This document shows positions 27,317-39,121 of a stretch of 64,000 nt of DNA, one piece after another; positions within the stretch are counted from its first letter, which is position 1; the number at the start of each line of letters is the position of its first letter. The notes below the pieces were generated by a model that saw only the letters and a list, made by a program, of their open reading frames with translations, was not told where the DNA came from and did no database searches. Source of the DNA: Pseudomonas fluorescens (GTDB taxonomy: Bacteria > Pseudomonadota > Gammaproteobacteria > Pseudomonadales > Pseudomonadaceae); NCBI RefSeq assembly GCF_902497875.1, contig NZ_CABVHY010000015.1, positions 62,001 to 126,000 of the forward strand. Direction: 5' to 3'. The translations under genes and the position numbers were made by a program.

Positions 27317-27656
27317 TGAGGCGCTGCGCAACCATCTGGCTCAGCGCCAAAAAAAGCCAAAAGCGCAGTTTGTCGCCGCGAGTGTCGCCACTTTGTCGCC
27401 ACGCTCAAAACCAAGCGGGACAAGGGTTGTCGCCGCTGTCGCCAGTGTCGCCACCACCCATAAAGCTATCGCCTCTACGACAGCCATTATTCAATGGTTG
27501 AAAGAGGAGGGTGCGCATCTTTACGTCACCGACAACACGCTGTGTTTTCGCCCGACTGATTGGGCTCAGTCCGCGATTGTAAGTGCGCACTGGCGAGCCC
27601 TTTTGCATGATCTCGCGGCAGTCGATCAGGAACAGAAAAATGGCTCGGGTCGGTAA
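27303..27656 (+). CDS. Hypothetical protein overlapping DUF3987 and recombinase genes
   Basis: 117 aa. Overlaps the DUF3987 gene by 14 bases and the recombinase gene (start 27640) by 17. The first half is Lys/Ala/Val-rich and encoded by GTCGCC-rich DNA; the second half (IQWLKEEGAHLYVTDNTLCF) looks like a small globular domain. Unknown family. A broken inverted relative lies at about 25040-25200. Confidence 0.6.
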   Translation: MFNLDEALRNHLAQRQKKPKAQFVAASVATLSPRSKPSGTRVVAAVASVATTHKAIASTTAIIQWLKEEGAHLYVTDNTLCFRPTDWAQSAIVSAHWRALLHDLAAVDQEQKNGSGR

Positions 27657-28620
27657 GCGAGCGGGGCGCAATTTCGGCTTCGGTCGCCAGCTTAGCTTTG
27701 CTGGACCGCAAGCACTGAAAGACCTGTTTGGCGACGGCCATTTTGCTACCGTCAAAGCCCATAGTGATCGCTGGCAGGCGTTCGTGCATTGGTGTCGATC
27801 CGATGAAGGACCGAGGGTCAACGACGCGCGCCAGATAGACCGCGAGATCCTCATGCGGTATGCCGTCCACGTGCGGGAGCAGGTTGATCAGGGCAACGTC
27901 GGCATTGCCACCGCGCAGAACCGACTGTCCAGCGTGAACCGAACGATGGCCGCGCTGCGCGGTGATCAGTACGTCAAAATCTCCAGTCCGAGCAAGACGC
28001 TGGGTTTGCAGCGCTCAAGCGTGCGCGGGGAGGCACCGCAAGGCCAAGATCGTGCTCAGATCGAGTTGATCGCACGCGCACTGTCAGGGCGAGGTCAGCA
28101 ACGAGTGGGCGCAATTGTGCATCTGGCCCGGGAGACTGGTATGCGCCTGCGTGAATCGATCTTGGCGGACCTGCCCCGACTGCAACGTGAGGCCGGGCGC
28201 CTGGGCAAGATCAACATCCAGGACGGCACCAAAGGCGGCCGGTCAGGCGCATCAGCACCGCGTTGGATCGCGGTCACGGATCAAGTCCGTGTTGCCCTCG
28301 ATATGGCCACGGAGGCTTCACCCAAGGGGAGTCGGAACCTGTTAGCACCTGATGAAAGCTATAAAGATTTCTTACAGGCAGTCGTGCGACCGGCACGAGA
28401 TCTCCTGCATGAGAATGGATTGAAAGGCTTTCATGAGCTGCGGGCGGCTTACGCCTGTGAGCGCTATGAGCAGATGACCGGCTTTTCTGCACCTGTAAAT
28501 GGCGTTCGTGTTCATCGCGAAGATCGAGAGCTTGATCTGTGGGCGCGACAGCAGATCAGCCAAGAGTTGGGGCATAACCGCATCGATGTGGTAAGTGCCT
28601 ACATCGGAGGTCGGCGATGA
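27640..28620 (+). CDS. Tyrosine recombinase (Integrase_1-like)
   Basis: 326-aa site-specific recombinase. Catalytic pattern: Arg in ETGMRLRES, Lys in GTKGGR, HELR (His-x-x-Arg), GH in ELGHNRIDVV and the nucleophile Tyr in SAYIGG. It belongs to the integrase group common in proteobacterial islands rather than the P4 type. ATG 27640 is used because AGGAACAG lies upstream and the product starts MARVGKRAG; an in-frame ATG at 27583 exists. It is coupled to the following 89-aa gene (ATGA at 28617) and probably acts on a different site from the ssrA integrase. Confidence 0.85.
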   Translation: MARVGKRAGRNFGFGRQLSFAGPQALKDLFGDGHFATVKAHSDRWQAFVHWCRSDEGPRVNDARQIDREILMRYAVHVREQVDQGNVGIATAQNRLSSVNRTMAALRGDQYVKISSPSKTLGLQRSSVRGEAPQGQDRAQIELIARALSGRGQQRVGAIVHLARETGMRLRESILADLPRLQREAGRLGKINIQDGTKGGRSGASAPRWIAVTDQVRVALDMATEASPKGSRNLLAPDESYKDFLQAVVRPARDLLHENGLKGFHELRAAYACERYEQMTGFSAPVNGVRVHREDRELDLWARQQISQELGHNRIDVVSAYIGGRR

Positions 28621-28886
28621 CGTCTGAGTTCGACATAGCGTTGTTTCTGTGCCCCGTGCTCAAAGGTGCGCATGCCACGCGGCAGCGGCACATCAGACAA
28701 GCAGAAAGGATGCACGAGGTGATTCGTGAGCGCTGGGGTTGCGCGACTCCCTGGTCCTGGAGGGAAAAACACGTGAGATGGTTTCTGGAGCACTATTTGC
28801 GATGCTCAGCTCCAGCTACCATCTACTACTACGAGTTAACAGCGGGGTTGATCCGTCGTAGAAAGGCAAAAGTCGTGGTTGCCTGA
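28617..28886 (+). CDS. Small protein coupled to the recombinase
   Basis: 89-aa basic protein; its ATG overlaps the recombinase stop (ATGA). Arg/His-rich start (HATRQRHIRQAERMHEVIR), then WREKHVRWFLEHYL, which recalls SAM-like DNA-binding segments of recombinases. Function unknown; possibly an accessory directionality factor (inference). Confidence 0.6.
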   Translation: MTSEFDIALFLCPVLKGAHATRQRHIRQAERMHEVIRERWGCATPWSWREKHVRWFLEHYLRCSAPATIYYYELTAGLIRRRKAKVVVA

Positions 28887-28902
28887 TAGACCTTTAAGCG
28901 TG

Positions 28903-28947
28903 AGCCCCTGAGTATGGGAATGCGGAGCCTTCCCATACTCAGGGGCT
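28903..28947. terminator. Perfect 18-bp inverted repeat between convergent genes
   Basis: Arms at 28903-28920 and 28930-28947 (AGCCCCTGAGTATGGGAA and its complement), with a nine-base loop. It lies between the plus-strand 89-aa gene and the minus-strand integrase, so it may be a bidirectional terminator, although it lacks a T-run. A protein-binding or processing structure is the alternative. Confidence 0.6.
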
Positions 28948-29050
28948 TGGCTGAAGAGGCGCAGACATACCAGAGATCTAGCGACCGTCGTCACTCCTTT
29001 CTCCCTGCTACACGACACGGATCGTGGCCGGCGTCGCGTACCTTTGGACC

Positions 29051-30307
29051 TCAGCGAATCGGTACGACGTTGCGGTCCCTGGTTTGATTGATGGCCGATG
29101 CCGACAGGCTGCCGGTGGCCGCCTTCTGGATATGTTCACTCCACCAGGCCATCATCGGACGCCGGCGTTCCATGTAATCCGTCCGGTTGTAGGCGCTCCG
29201 AACTTCGTCTTTGTCGACATGCGCCAGTGCGACCTCGATCAGCTCCGGATCCCAGCCATGCTCATTCAGGATAGTGCTCGCCATCGAGCGTAAGCCGTGG
29301 CTGACTAGACGGTCCTGAAAGCCCATGCGTTTCAGCGCCATGTTGGCGGTCTGGCTATTGGCATGGGTGCGAGGATTTCTATCTGAGGGGAACACGTACT
29401 CTCGGTTACCGCTGAGTTGCTTGAGCGTCTCCAGTAACGAAAGTGCCTGATCGGTAAGAGGGATTGTGTGCGGCCGACGCTTTTTCATGCGCTCTGGCGG
29501 AATGGTCCAAATGCGCTTGTCGAAGTCGATATCTGCCCATCGTGTGGTGGCTGCTTCGGCAGGGCGGGTCATCGTGTGCAGTTGCCATTCGATCAGGCAG
29601 CGGGTCGTGCGCTTAATGCTGGCGTTCGCGATTTCCATCATGAGCTCGGGAAGCTCCTCAGGTGGTAGCGCAGCCATGTTCTCTTTTTTGGGTTTCTTGA
29701 ACACCGCCCGAATTCCATTGAGGGGGTTCGCGAATATCAGTCCGGAATTGACCCCGTAGGTCATGATCTCGTTGAGTCGTTGGCTCAATCGTTTCACGGT
29801 TTCGAGGCTCCCTTTGGCCTCGATTGGACGAAGGATCTTGATGACCATCGGAGCAGTGATTTGAGAGAGCGGCGTTGTTTTCATGCTTGGGAATACATGA
29901 AGCGTCAGCGATCTCCAAATGTCTTCGGAGTAGGCTTTGGTTACGGAGTCTTTCTTCAGCTCGAACCAGGCGGTGGCCACCTTCTCGAATGTGTGTTCGG
30001 TCTTCGCCAGCTTGGCTTGCCTGAGTTCATCGCGGTGAGCCTTGGGATCAATGCCTAGCGCCAGTAGTTCGCGTGCTTCTTGAGCTTTCTTTCTGGCGTT
30101 CGCCAACGAAAGAGCCGGGTAAGGGCCCAGCGCCATATTGAGGCGATTTTTGATTACCGGCTCGCGGTAGTTGAAATTCCATATCATCGAGCCACTGGCT
30201 CTGACCCTGAGCTGCAGGCCGTCGCCGTCAGTGAGAACGAAGTCTTTTCCTGTTGCCTTGACTGCCTTGAGCTGGCGGTCTGAGAGGCGGGTTGCATTAG
30301 TAGGCAT
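29051..30307 (-). CDS. P4-type tyrosine integrase of the ssrA island
   Basis: 418-aa integrase. The N-terminal arm-binding domain reads LSDRQLKAVKATGKDFVL with DGDGLQLRV (DUF4102 type). Catalytic residues: Arg in MTRPAEA, HGLR, LAHVDKDEVR and Tyr in SAYNRTDYM. Members of this class insert at tRNA or ssrA 3' ends, and this gene lies just beyond ssrA. ATG 30307 is chosen because GGAGG lies eight bases upstream; an in-frame ATG at 30418 would add 37 unlikely residues. GGGATACCAA boxes overlap its promoter, so the enzyme may repress itself. Confidence 0.93.
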   Translation of the reverse strand: MPTNATRLSDRQLKAVKATGKDFVLTDGDGLQLRVRASGSMIWNFNYREPVIKNRLNMALGPYPALSLANARKKAQEARELLALGIDPKAHRDELRQAKLAKTEHTFEKVATAWFELKKDSVTKAYSEDIWRSLTLHVFPSMKTTPLSQITAPMVIKILRPIEAKGSLETVKRLSQRLNEIMTYGVNSGLIFANPLNGIRAVFKKPKKENMAALPPEELPELMMEIANASIKRTTRCLIEWQLHTMTRPAEAATTRWADIDFDKRIWTIPPERMKKRRPHTIPLTDQALSLLETLKQLSGNREYVFPSDRNPRTHANSQTANMALKRMGFQDRLVSHGLRSMASTILNEHGWDPELIEVALAHVDKDEVRSAYNRTDYMERRRPMMAWWSEHIQKAATGSLSASAINQTRDRNVVPIR

Positions 30308-30329
30308 GAGAGCTACCTCCGACACCGTT

Positions 30330-30382
30330 TTGGTATCCCAAAAATAGCACCGGTGGGTCCGGGATACCAAATGGGATACCAA
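30330..30382. promoter_or_regulatory. Cluster of three GGGATACCAA boxes beside the integrase
   Basis: Boxes at 30361-30370 and 30373-30382 are direct copies 12 bases apart; TTGGTATCCC at 30330-30339 is inverted. A fourth copy lies at the other island end (9709). Probably integrase arm sites that also overlap the integrase promoter. Confidence 0.6.
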
Positions 30383-30452
30383 AAAGCTTGGAATTCTAAA
30401 TTCTTCTACGGAAGCCAATGGCCCTTAAACCATTGTTTTTACTGGATTTCAG

Positions 30453-30482
30453 ACACAAAAAAAGACGTCCGTGGACGTCTTT
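30453..30482 (-). terminator. Terminator following ssrA (island-derived)
   Basis: On the minus strand AAAGACGTCC, two-base loop, GGACGTCTTT, then a T-run. It differs from the hairpin repeats at 8410 and 9596 that follow the degraded ssrA ends, as expected if the island replaced the original downstream DNA. Confidence 0.85.
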
Positions 30483-30493
30483 AGATGTTGAAG

Positions 30494-30887
30494 TGGTGGA
30501 GCCGGGGGGATTTGAACCCCCGTCCGCCAGTACTCCGCTGTCGGTACTACATGCGTAGCCGTGTCTATTAAGTTAACCCTCAGCGACCCGACGGGCAGGG
30601 TGCATTGGGCGAGTTGTGTAAGTTTTAGCCGATTCGTCCACAACGTACTGCACGGCGATTCTGTTCTATATGACAATCACTTTGGGTTTACAGACATCCC
30701 CTGATGATTGCTGGACCCGAAGGTACCAGGAGGGAAGGGCTAAGGCTGCTTACGCAGCGAGAGCGTATTCCCCGTAGGTTTCGTCATTGGCAACTATAAG
30801 AAGTTGCAACAGTGGATTTACGAGTTCTGTTACCAACTCGGCATGCACCTAAAGTTTCGCAACCGGCGTCGAATCCTAAACGGCCCC
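30494..30887 (-). ncRNA. ssrA: Transfer-messenger RNA (tmRNA)
   Basis: 394-nt tmRNA, which frees stalled ribosomes and tags the unfinished protein. The 5' end starts GGGGCCG at 30887 and the 3' end gives GGTTCAAATCCCCC and GGCTCCACCA at 30494, together forming the tRNA-Ala-like domain. The tag reading frame (30791 to 30750) encodes ANDETYGEYALAA followed by TAA. The 3' end is the integration target of the island and remains intact. Its partner gene smpB lies 9.4 kb to the right. Confidence 0.97.
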
Positions 30888-30984
30888 GAACTCACTGCTC
30901 TGTGAATCAATTCGAGCAGCAAGCACGTGTAGTGTACGTCAACGCGGGTGATAAGGCCAACCCGAAGGTTGGCCTGTCAGCACG

Positions 30985-31263
30985 TCAGCCTTTGTTGGCC
31001 GGGTTTCGGGTCTGGATTTTTTGCAGTGTCGAGCTTGTTTCATCGATGCATTTCTTGTCGTCGCCAGCGGCCTGGGCCTTTTTAGCTTTTTCCAGCGCGG
31101 TTTTTACGTTGTCCACGGCGGTCTCTGATGTCGAGGGTGCGGTGGTCAGCGCGTCTTCGATGGCTTGTATATTTGCCGCACAAAGGTCCTTGTCCGCAGC
31201 AAACACCGGTGAGGCCAACAGTGCAGCAGTGATGAACAATCCAGCAATCGCAGAACGCTTCAT
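30985..31263 (-). CDS. Small exported protein upstream of ssrA
   Basis: 92 aa with a signal peptide (residues 1-22, ending SPVFA) and a mature helical part with two cysteines (KDLC and DKKCID). AAGGAGATACCC precedes ATG 31263; an in-frame ATG at 31341 lacks this. It is the paralogue of the gene at 8497 and probably the ancestral copy, because intact ssrA follows it. Periplasmic, function unknown. Confidence 0.8.
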   Translation of the reverse strand: MKRSAIAGLFITAALLASPVFAADKDLCAANIQAIEDALTTAPSTSETAVDNVKTALEKAKKAQAAGDDKKCIDETSSTLQKIQTRNPANKG

Positions 31264-31428
31264 GGGTATCTCCTTATGCATGAGGGCTCGGTGCCGCCGG
31301 TCGATGGGGGCGTTGGCCGAGGTGGTTATAAGCCCATTCACGGGCTTGGCTAAATGACTATAGCCGCCCGCAGAAATTCGACATTTTTGCCAATTGAATG
31401 AAAAGGCCGGTCACATTGCTGAAAAAAG

Positions 31429-31458
31429 CAAAAAGGGGCGAAAAAACGCCCCTTTTTT
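31429..31458. terminator. Bidirectional terminator at the end of the lactate operon
   Basis: AAAAGGGGCG, A-rich loop, CGCCCCTTTT with A- and T-runs on the two sides, just beyond the dld stop codon. A weaker relative is present at about 8975 beside the paralogous small gene. Confidence 0.85.
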
Positions 31459-31470
31459 AACAGATCGCCC

Positions 31471-34277
<2,807 letters not shown>

Positions 34278-34281
<4 letters not shown>

Positions 34282-34949
34282 TGGTCCTCCAGGATCAGCA
34301 CGACCAGGTCTTTCGGGCCGTGAGCGCCGTAAGCCAGAATTTGTTCGATGTCGGCGGTCTTTGACGGGCCGGACACCAGCAAGGCGTTGGTCGGCATGCC
34401 TTGGGCCCAGTTGAATTGCTGCTGCACCTGATAAAAGTTGTCATGAATTTCGCTGGCCTTGAGCAGGGCGAAATGCACCGGCGGCACCAGGCTCATCAGG
34501 CGTGGCTCTTCGCGGGTCGGCCAGATGATCAGGCTGCCGGTGGCGGCGATGGCGCCGAGGGTGGTGGTGAGGCTGGCCGGGGTGTCGTTGAACAGCTCGG
34601 CTTTCCATTCTTCCACGGGGCGGTCATAGGCCTTGAGCGTCGGCAGCGTCGGATGGTGTGCCCAATGCTCGGTCACGCGCTGGCCGTGTGGCGTGGTTGG
34701 GGCGATCAACAGGCTGGGCAGTTGGCGGTCATGCAGCAGTTGCGCGAGCAGTTCCGGCCAGGCCTGTTCAGAGGTCAGGTGGATTTCGGTGTGGACTGCT
34801 TCCATCAGTTTGCGCAGTTGGGCGATGCGTTGCTCCGGTGCATAGGTCCAAGGCTCGGTGACCAGCGCTTCATCGAAGGTGTCAGCCAGCGGCGTAGTGC
34901 CGGTCAGGCTATTGCGCAGTTTGTTGAGGATATTCTGCTTGGCGCTCAT
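34278..34949 (-). CDS. lutC: LutC-type lactate utilisation protein
   Basis: 223-aa member of the LUD domain family (LutC/YkgG), the third subunit of the LutABC L-lactate-oxidising complex. The typical C-terminal SGPSKTADIEQILAYGAHGP is present. It overlaps lutB by one base (TGATG) and dld by ATGA, so all are translated together. Cytoplasmic. Confidence 0.92.
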
Positions 34950-36403
34950 CAGCGATCTCCCTGTTTGGCCAGGTGCTCGCGGGCCATGTCGTGCAGTGAA
35001 CGGGCAGCGGGCTTCGGCGCGCTGTGGTTTTGCGTCCAGGGGCCGACGTTACTGGGCGTCAGGGCGCGCAGGCGGGTGGCGCAAAAGAGGAACAGCCGAT
35101 ACACGGTCGGCGAGGCATTGAGCCGGGCCCAGGCGTTCCAGATAAAGCGTTCCTTGCGCGAATACTTGCTGCCTTGGCCGCGCATCACTTGATGGGGGCT
35201 ATCCGGGGCTTTGACGTTTTCTTCGCGCAGGCGGCGCAGCAACGCCGGGATCGGAATCTTCACCGGGCAGACTTCACCGCAGGCGCCGCACAACGACGAG
35301 GCACTCGGATGATCCGGGACTTTCGCCAGGCCGACCATATGCGGGGTGATGATTTTGCCGATCGGGCCGGGGTAGACCTCGCCGTAGGCATGCCCGCCGA
35401 TGCGGGTGTAAACCGGGCAATGGTTCATGCAGGCGCCGCAGCGGATGCAGTTCAAGGTCTGGCGCAATTCGCTGTCGGCAAAGGCCTGGCTGCGACCGTT
35501 GTCCAGCAGCACCAGGTGCACTTCTTGCGGACCATCGAGTTCATGGGCCTTGCGCGGGCCGGAGATCATGTTGACGTAGGTGGTGATCGGCTGGCCGAGG
35601 GCCGAGCGGGTCAGCAGCGAGAGCAGGGGCACTACATCACGCAGGTTCTCGACGACTTTCTCGATCCCGGTGACGGCAATGTGCACCGGTGGCACGGTGG
35701 TCGACATGCGACCGTTGCCTTCGTTCTCCACCAGCAACAGGGTGCCGGTTTCGGCCACGGCAAAGTTGACGCCGGAGACGCCGATGTCGGCTTCGAAGAA
35801 TTTCTGCCGCAAGACTTTGCGGCCGATCTGAATGAGTTGGTCAACGTCCTTGGTGTACTCCACGCCAAGTTTGTCGTGGAACAAGGACGCGACCTGACCG
35901 GCATTCTTGTGGATCGCCGGCATAATAATGTGAGAAGGCTTCTCGTGGTCGAGCTGGACGATGAATTCGCCCATGTCCGACTCCAGGCATTCAATGCCTT
36001 GAGCCGCGAGGACATGGTTCATCTCCATCTCTTCGCTGACCATCGATTTGCCCTTGATCACTTGCCGCGCCTCGTGAGCGCGGATGATCGATAAGACGAT
36101 GCCATTGGCCTCGTCCACCGTTTCCGCCCAGTGCACTGTCACACCGTTGCGGGTCAGGTTCTGTTCAAGCTGCTCGAGCAGGTCGGGCAACTTGGATAGT
36201 GCACGAGCGCGGACGGCGTTGCCGAGCGTTCGCAAATGTTCCCGTTCGTGGGCGTCGCTGAACGACGCCGCACGTTTGCTCATCAGTGAATCCATCGCGT
36301 TGCGAAAATTGTTTCGCAGTTGCGGGTCGGCCAGGGCCTCGTGAGCCCGGGCGCGAAAATCTTCTTCAACTGCAACCGTCGGAATCAGCGTGGAAGTGTT
36401 CAT
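34949..36403 (-). CDS. lutB: LutB-type iron-sulfur protein
   Basis: 484-aa iron-sulfur subunit of LutABC. An N-terminal LUD domain is followed by CIRCGACMNHCP (near residue 317) and CGACGEVCP (near 369), which hold two 4Fe-4S clusters. ATG 36403 overlaps the lutA stop (ATGA); the longer open frame up to 36625 only overlaps lutA and is rejected. A C-terminal extension of about 80 residues is usual in YkgF proteins. Confidence 0.93.
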   Translation of the reverse strand: MNTSTLIPTVAVEEDFRARAHEALADPQLRNNFRNAMDSLMSKRAASFSDAHEREHLRTLGNAVRARALSKLPDLLEQLEQNLTRNGVTVHWAETVDEANGIVLSIIRAHEARQVIKGKSMVSEEMEMNHVLAAQGIECLESDMGEFIVQLDHEKPSHIIMPAIHKNAGQVASLFHDKLGVEYTKDVDQLIQIGRKVLRQKFFEADIGVSGVNFAVAETGTLLLVENEGNGRMSTTVPPVHIAVTGIEKVVENLRDVVPLLSLLTRSALGQPITTYVNMISGPRKAHELDGPQEVHLVLLDNGRSQAFADSELRQTLNCIRCGACMNHCPVYTRIGGHAYGEVYPGPIGKIITPHMVGLAKVPDHPSASSLCGACGEVCPVKIPIPALLRRLREENVKAPDSPHQVMRGQGSKYSRKERFIWNAWARLNASPTVYRLFLFCATRLRALTPSNVGPWTQNHSAPKPAARSLHDMAREHLAKQGDR

Positions 36404-37224
36404 CGAGCACCTCCCGTGCGCTGCCAGAGGAAGCTGGCCAAGTGTTGACCGCGCAACGCTTCTTGCTGTTTTTCCAGCGAGCCATTGATGTTCATCAAGC
36501 AGCCGCAGTCGGCGCTCAGAACCTGGTGCGCGCCGGATTCCTTCAACGCCCGGGTCTTGTCGGCGACCATCGCACCGGAGATGTCCGGCATACGGACGCT
36601 GAACGTCCCGCCAAAGCCACAGCATTCACTTTCATGGCTGTGTTCGACCCGTTCCACATTGCTCAACTGCGACAACAACTCACGCCCGTGCAGGTGGGTG
36701 TTCATTTCCCGCCGCGCCGAGCACGAGGTATGCAGCGCCACTTTGACCGGCTGGCCGCTGTCCTTGAGCTGCACCTTGCAGACAAACAGCAGGAACTCGG
36801 CCAGTTCATACGTCCGGGCCGCCAGGGCCTGAACCTGTTTCAGCGTCTCCGGCTCGTCCTTGAACAAGTCGGCGTAGTGTTCACGCAGCATGCCCGCGCA
36901 GGAGCCGGAAGGCACCACTACCGGATAGTCCCCGGCGAACAGCGCCAGTTGCGAGCGCGCCACCTGCCGTGCCTGATCGGTGTAACCCGAGGTGTAGGCC
37001 GGTTGCCCGCAACAGCTTTGCCCTTGCGGATATTCGACGCGAATACCTTCGCGCTCGAGCAAGTGAATCGCATCCATCCCGGCTTCGGGGTAGAACAAGT
37101 CAACCACGCAGGTACCGAACAGGTAGACCCTCTGCGGTTTCTCGCTGGGGTATTGGCGCGGTTCGGGTATTGGCGGTGCGACGCGGGTCGCGTTCGGCAC
37201 GGCGTTGTAAAAAAGCTCGCTCAT
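36400..37224 (-). CDS. lutA: LutA-type CCG-domain protein
   Basis: 274 aa with two cysteine-rich CCG domains: CCGQPAYTSG near residue 69 and CCGFGGTFS near 198, as in LutA/YkgE and heterodisulfide reductase subunits. It starts with a 30-residue Pro-rich lead before VYLFGTCVVDLFYPEAG. First of three coupled lut genes, 150 bases after the permease gene. Part of the L-lactate to pyruvate conversion. Confidence 0.92.
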   Translation of the reverse strand: MSELFYNAVPNATRVAPPIPEPRQYPSEKPQRVYLFGTCVVDLFYPEAGMDAIHLLEREGIRVEYPQGQSCCGQPAYTSGYTDQARQVARSQLALFAGDYPVVVPSGSCAGMLREHYADLFKDEPETLKQVQALAARTYELAEFLLFVCKVQLKDSGQPVKVALHTSCSARREMNTHLHGRELLSQLSNVERVEHSHESECCGFGGTFSVRMPDISGAMVADKTRALKESGAHQVLSADCGCLMNINGSLEKQQEALRGQHLASFLWQRTGGAR

Positions 37225-37326
37225 CAGGCGTGTCTCCGGGTGGGCCCGGTTATCCGTCTGCGGCAGCGGCTGAAATATACAGCGTGAAGCTTTCAGCAGC
37301 CTTGCAGACCGGGTTGTGAATAGCTG

Positions 37327-37357
37327 ACGCCGGGGTCGTGGCCCGGCGTCGGTTTTT
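37327..37357. other. Hairpin between permease and lutA genes
   Basis: ACGCCGGG, seven-base loop, CCCGGCGT. The T-run lies on the plus strand, opposite to the operon, so it is not a terminator for lldP. It may affect mRNA stability or reduce lut expression relative to the permease. Confidence 0.5.
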
Positions 37358-37375
37358 ACCCTAAGAGTGTGGCAG

Positions 37376-39070
37376 TTAGTGCACCAGCATGCCGGTGAAC
37401 CAGTAGGCCTGGGCCAGAGTGATCAGGCCGACGATGGTCGCAAAGAACAGGCTGTGCTTGAGGGTGAAGCGGAACAGGTCCGATTCCTTGCCCACCAGAC
37501 CGGTCGCGGCGCAGGCCACGGCGATCGATTGCGGGGAAATCATCTTGCCGGTCACGCCGCCGCTGGTGTTCGCAGCTACCAGCAGGACATCACTGACGCC
37601 AATCTGGTGTGCGGTGGTGGCTTGCAGTGAGCTGAAGAGCGCGTTGGACGAAGTGTCCGAACCGGTGAGGAACACGCCCAGCCAGCCGAGGAACGGCGAG
37701 AAGAACGGGAACGCAGCGCCCGTGCCGGCCAGCACCAGGGCCATGGTCGACGACATGCCCGAGTAGTTGGTCACGAAGGCGAAGGCCAGCACCATACCGA
37801 TCGACAGAATCGGCCAGCGCAACTCGTAGAAGGTTTCTTTTAAAGTGGTCAGACCAGTTTTAACGTGGATTTTCAGCACCCACATCGAGATCAGCGCGGA
37901 GAAGAAGATCGCCGTGCCGGTCGCCGAGATCGGGTCGAACTTGAACACGGCCGCGATCGCGGTCGGGGCGGCAACGATCGGCGCGACCTTGATCACCATC
38001 TGGTCCAGGTGCGGGATAGCGATGTTGAACACCCAGCCGTACATCGAGCCGCCGGCGGCAAACATTGCCTTGAACGGTTTGAGGGTCCAGATGGTGACCA
38101 GTACGGTGAGGATCAGGAACGGCGACCAGGCTTTGATGATCTCGCCCAGGCTATAAGGCGAAGCCACGGTGCTGCGCGGCAGACCGAAACCGCCGGCGCT
38201 GGCGCCCACCACGGAAGCCGAGACGGCACCGACGATGTGTTGGCCTGCGGCGCGCTTTGGCTGCCAGACTTTCAGGAACAGCGTCAGGGAAATCAGGCTG
38301 GCCAGGGCCGAGGTGATGTCCGGCAGTTCCGGGCCGATGAAGTTCGAGGTGAAGTACTGGGTGATGGCGAAGCTCAGACCGGCGACCAGTGCGGCCGGCC
38401 AGGTTTCCCGCACGCCGCGCAGGCCGTCCATCATGAACACCAGCCAGAACGGCACGAACAGCGACAGCAGCGGCAGCTGGCGACCGGTCATGGCGCCGAT
38501 CTTGAACGCGTCGATGCCGGTAACTTGCCCGGCGACGATGATCGGGATCCCCAGGGCACCGAATGCCACTGGCGCGGTGTTGGCGATCAGGCACAGGCCG
38601 GCGGCATACAGCGGGTTGAAGCCCAGGCCAACCAACAGCGCGGCGGTAATCGCTACCGGAGCGCCGAAACCGGCGGCCCCTTCAAGGAAGGCGCCGAAGC
38701 AGAAGCCGATCAGCAGCACCTGAAGGCGTTGGTCGTCGGTAATCGACATCACCGAGCTGCGGATCACTTCGAACTGACCACTCTTGACCGTCAGTTTGTA
38801 GAGGAACACCGCCGCGACAATGATCCAGGCGATGGGCCACAGACCGTAGGCAAAGCCGTAGCCGGCCGCTGCGAACGCCATGTCGACCGGCATCTGGAAG
38901 GCAAAGATCGCCACCAGGATAGCCAGCGCCAGGGTAATGCTCCCTGCGACGTGTCCTTTGAGACGGAACACGGCCAAGGCCAGGAAGAAAAACACGATGG
39001 GGATGACGGCCGCGAGAGCGGACCAGCCGAGGCTGCCGAGCGGGCTGTAGAGCTGTTGCCAGGTTTGCAT
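37376..39070 (-). CDS. lldP: L-lactate permease
   Basis: 564-aa inner-membrane lactate transporter of the LctP/LldP family with about 12-14 hydrophobic segments. Family landmarks are [17 protein letters not shown] and [18 protein letters not shown]. It moves lactate (and probably glycolate) with protons. First gene of the lactate operon, with the LldR operator just upstream and regulator gene divergent. Confidence 0.95.
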   Translation of the reverse strand: MQTWQQLYSPLGSLGWSALAAVIPIVFFFLALAVFRLKGHVAGSITLALAILVAIFAFQMPVDMAFAAAGYGFAYGLWPIAWIIVAAVFLYKLTVKSGQFEVIRSSVMSITDDQRLQVLLIGFCFGAFLEGAAGFGAPVAITAALLVGLGFNPLYAAGLCLIANTAPVAFGALGIPIIVAGQVTGIDAFKIGAMTGRQLPLLSLFVPFWLVFMMDGLRGVRETWPAALVAGLSFAITQYFTSNFIGPELPDITSALASLISLTLFLKVWQPKRAAGQHIVGAVSASVVGASAGGFGLPRSTVASPYSLGEIIKAWSPFLILTVLVTIWTLKPFKAMFAAGGSMYGWVFNIAIPHLDQMVIKVAPIVAAPTAIAAVFKFDPISATGTAIFFSALISMWVLKIHVKTGLTTLKETFYELRWPILSIGMVLAFAFVTNYSGMSSTMALVLAGTGAAFPFFSPFLGWLGVFLTGSDTSSNALFSSLQATTAHQIGVSDVLLVAANTSGGVTGKMISPQSIAVACAATGLVGKESDLFRFTLKHSLFFATIVGLITLAQAYWFTGMLVH

Positions 39071-39121
39071 ATGGGGTGGCCCCTAATTGTTGTTGGTCAT
39101 GCACCGATAAGCGCTCTTGGT

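Larger units (their letters stand above)
9633..30494. mobile_element. Genomic island integrated at the 3' end of ssrA
   Basis: About 20.9 kb between a degraded ssrA 3' end (9633) and intact ssrA (3' end at 30494). The P4-type integrase lies directly beside ssrA. GGGATACCAA boxes occur at both ends. Contents: IS66 remnant, orphan genes, possible exonuclease, six-gene defence-like operon, DUF3987 protein, and a second recombinase. The segment 8436-9632 looks like an older or accompanying insertion at the same site. No conjugation genes are seen, so transfer would need help from elsewhere. Confidence 0.85.
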
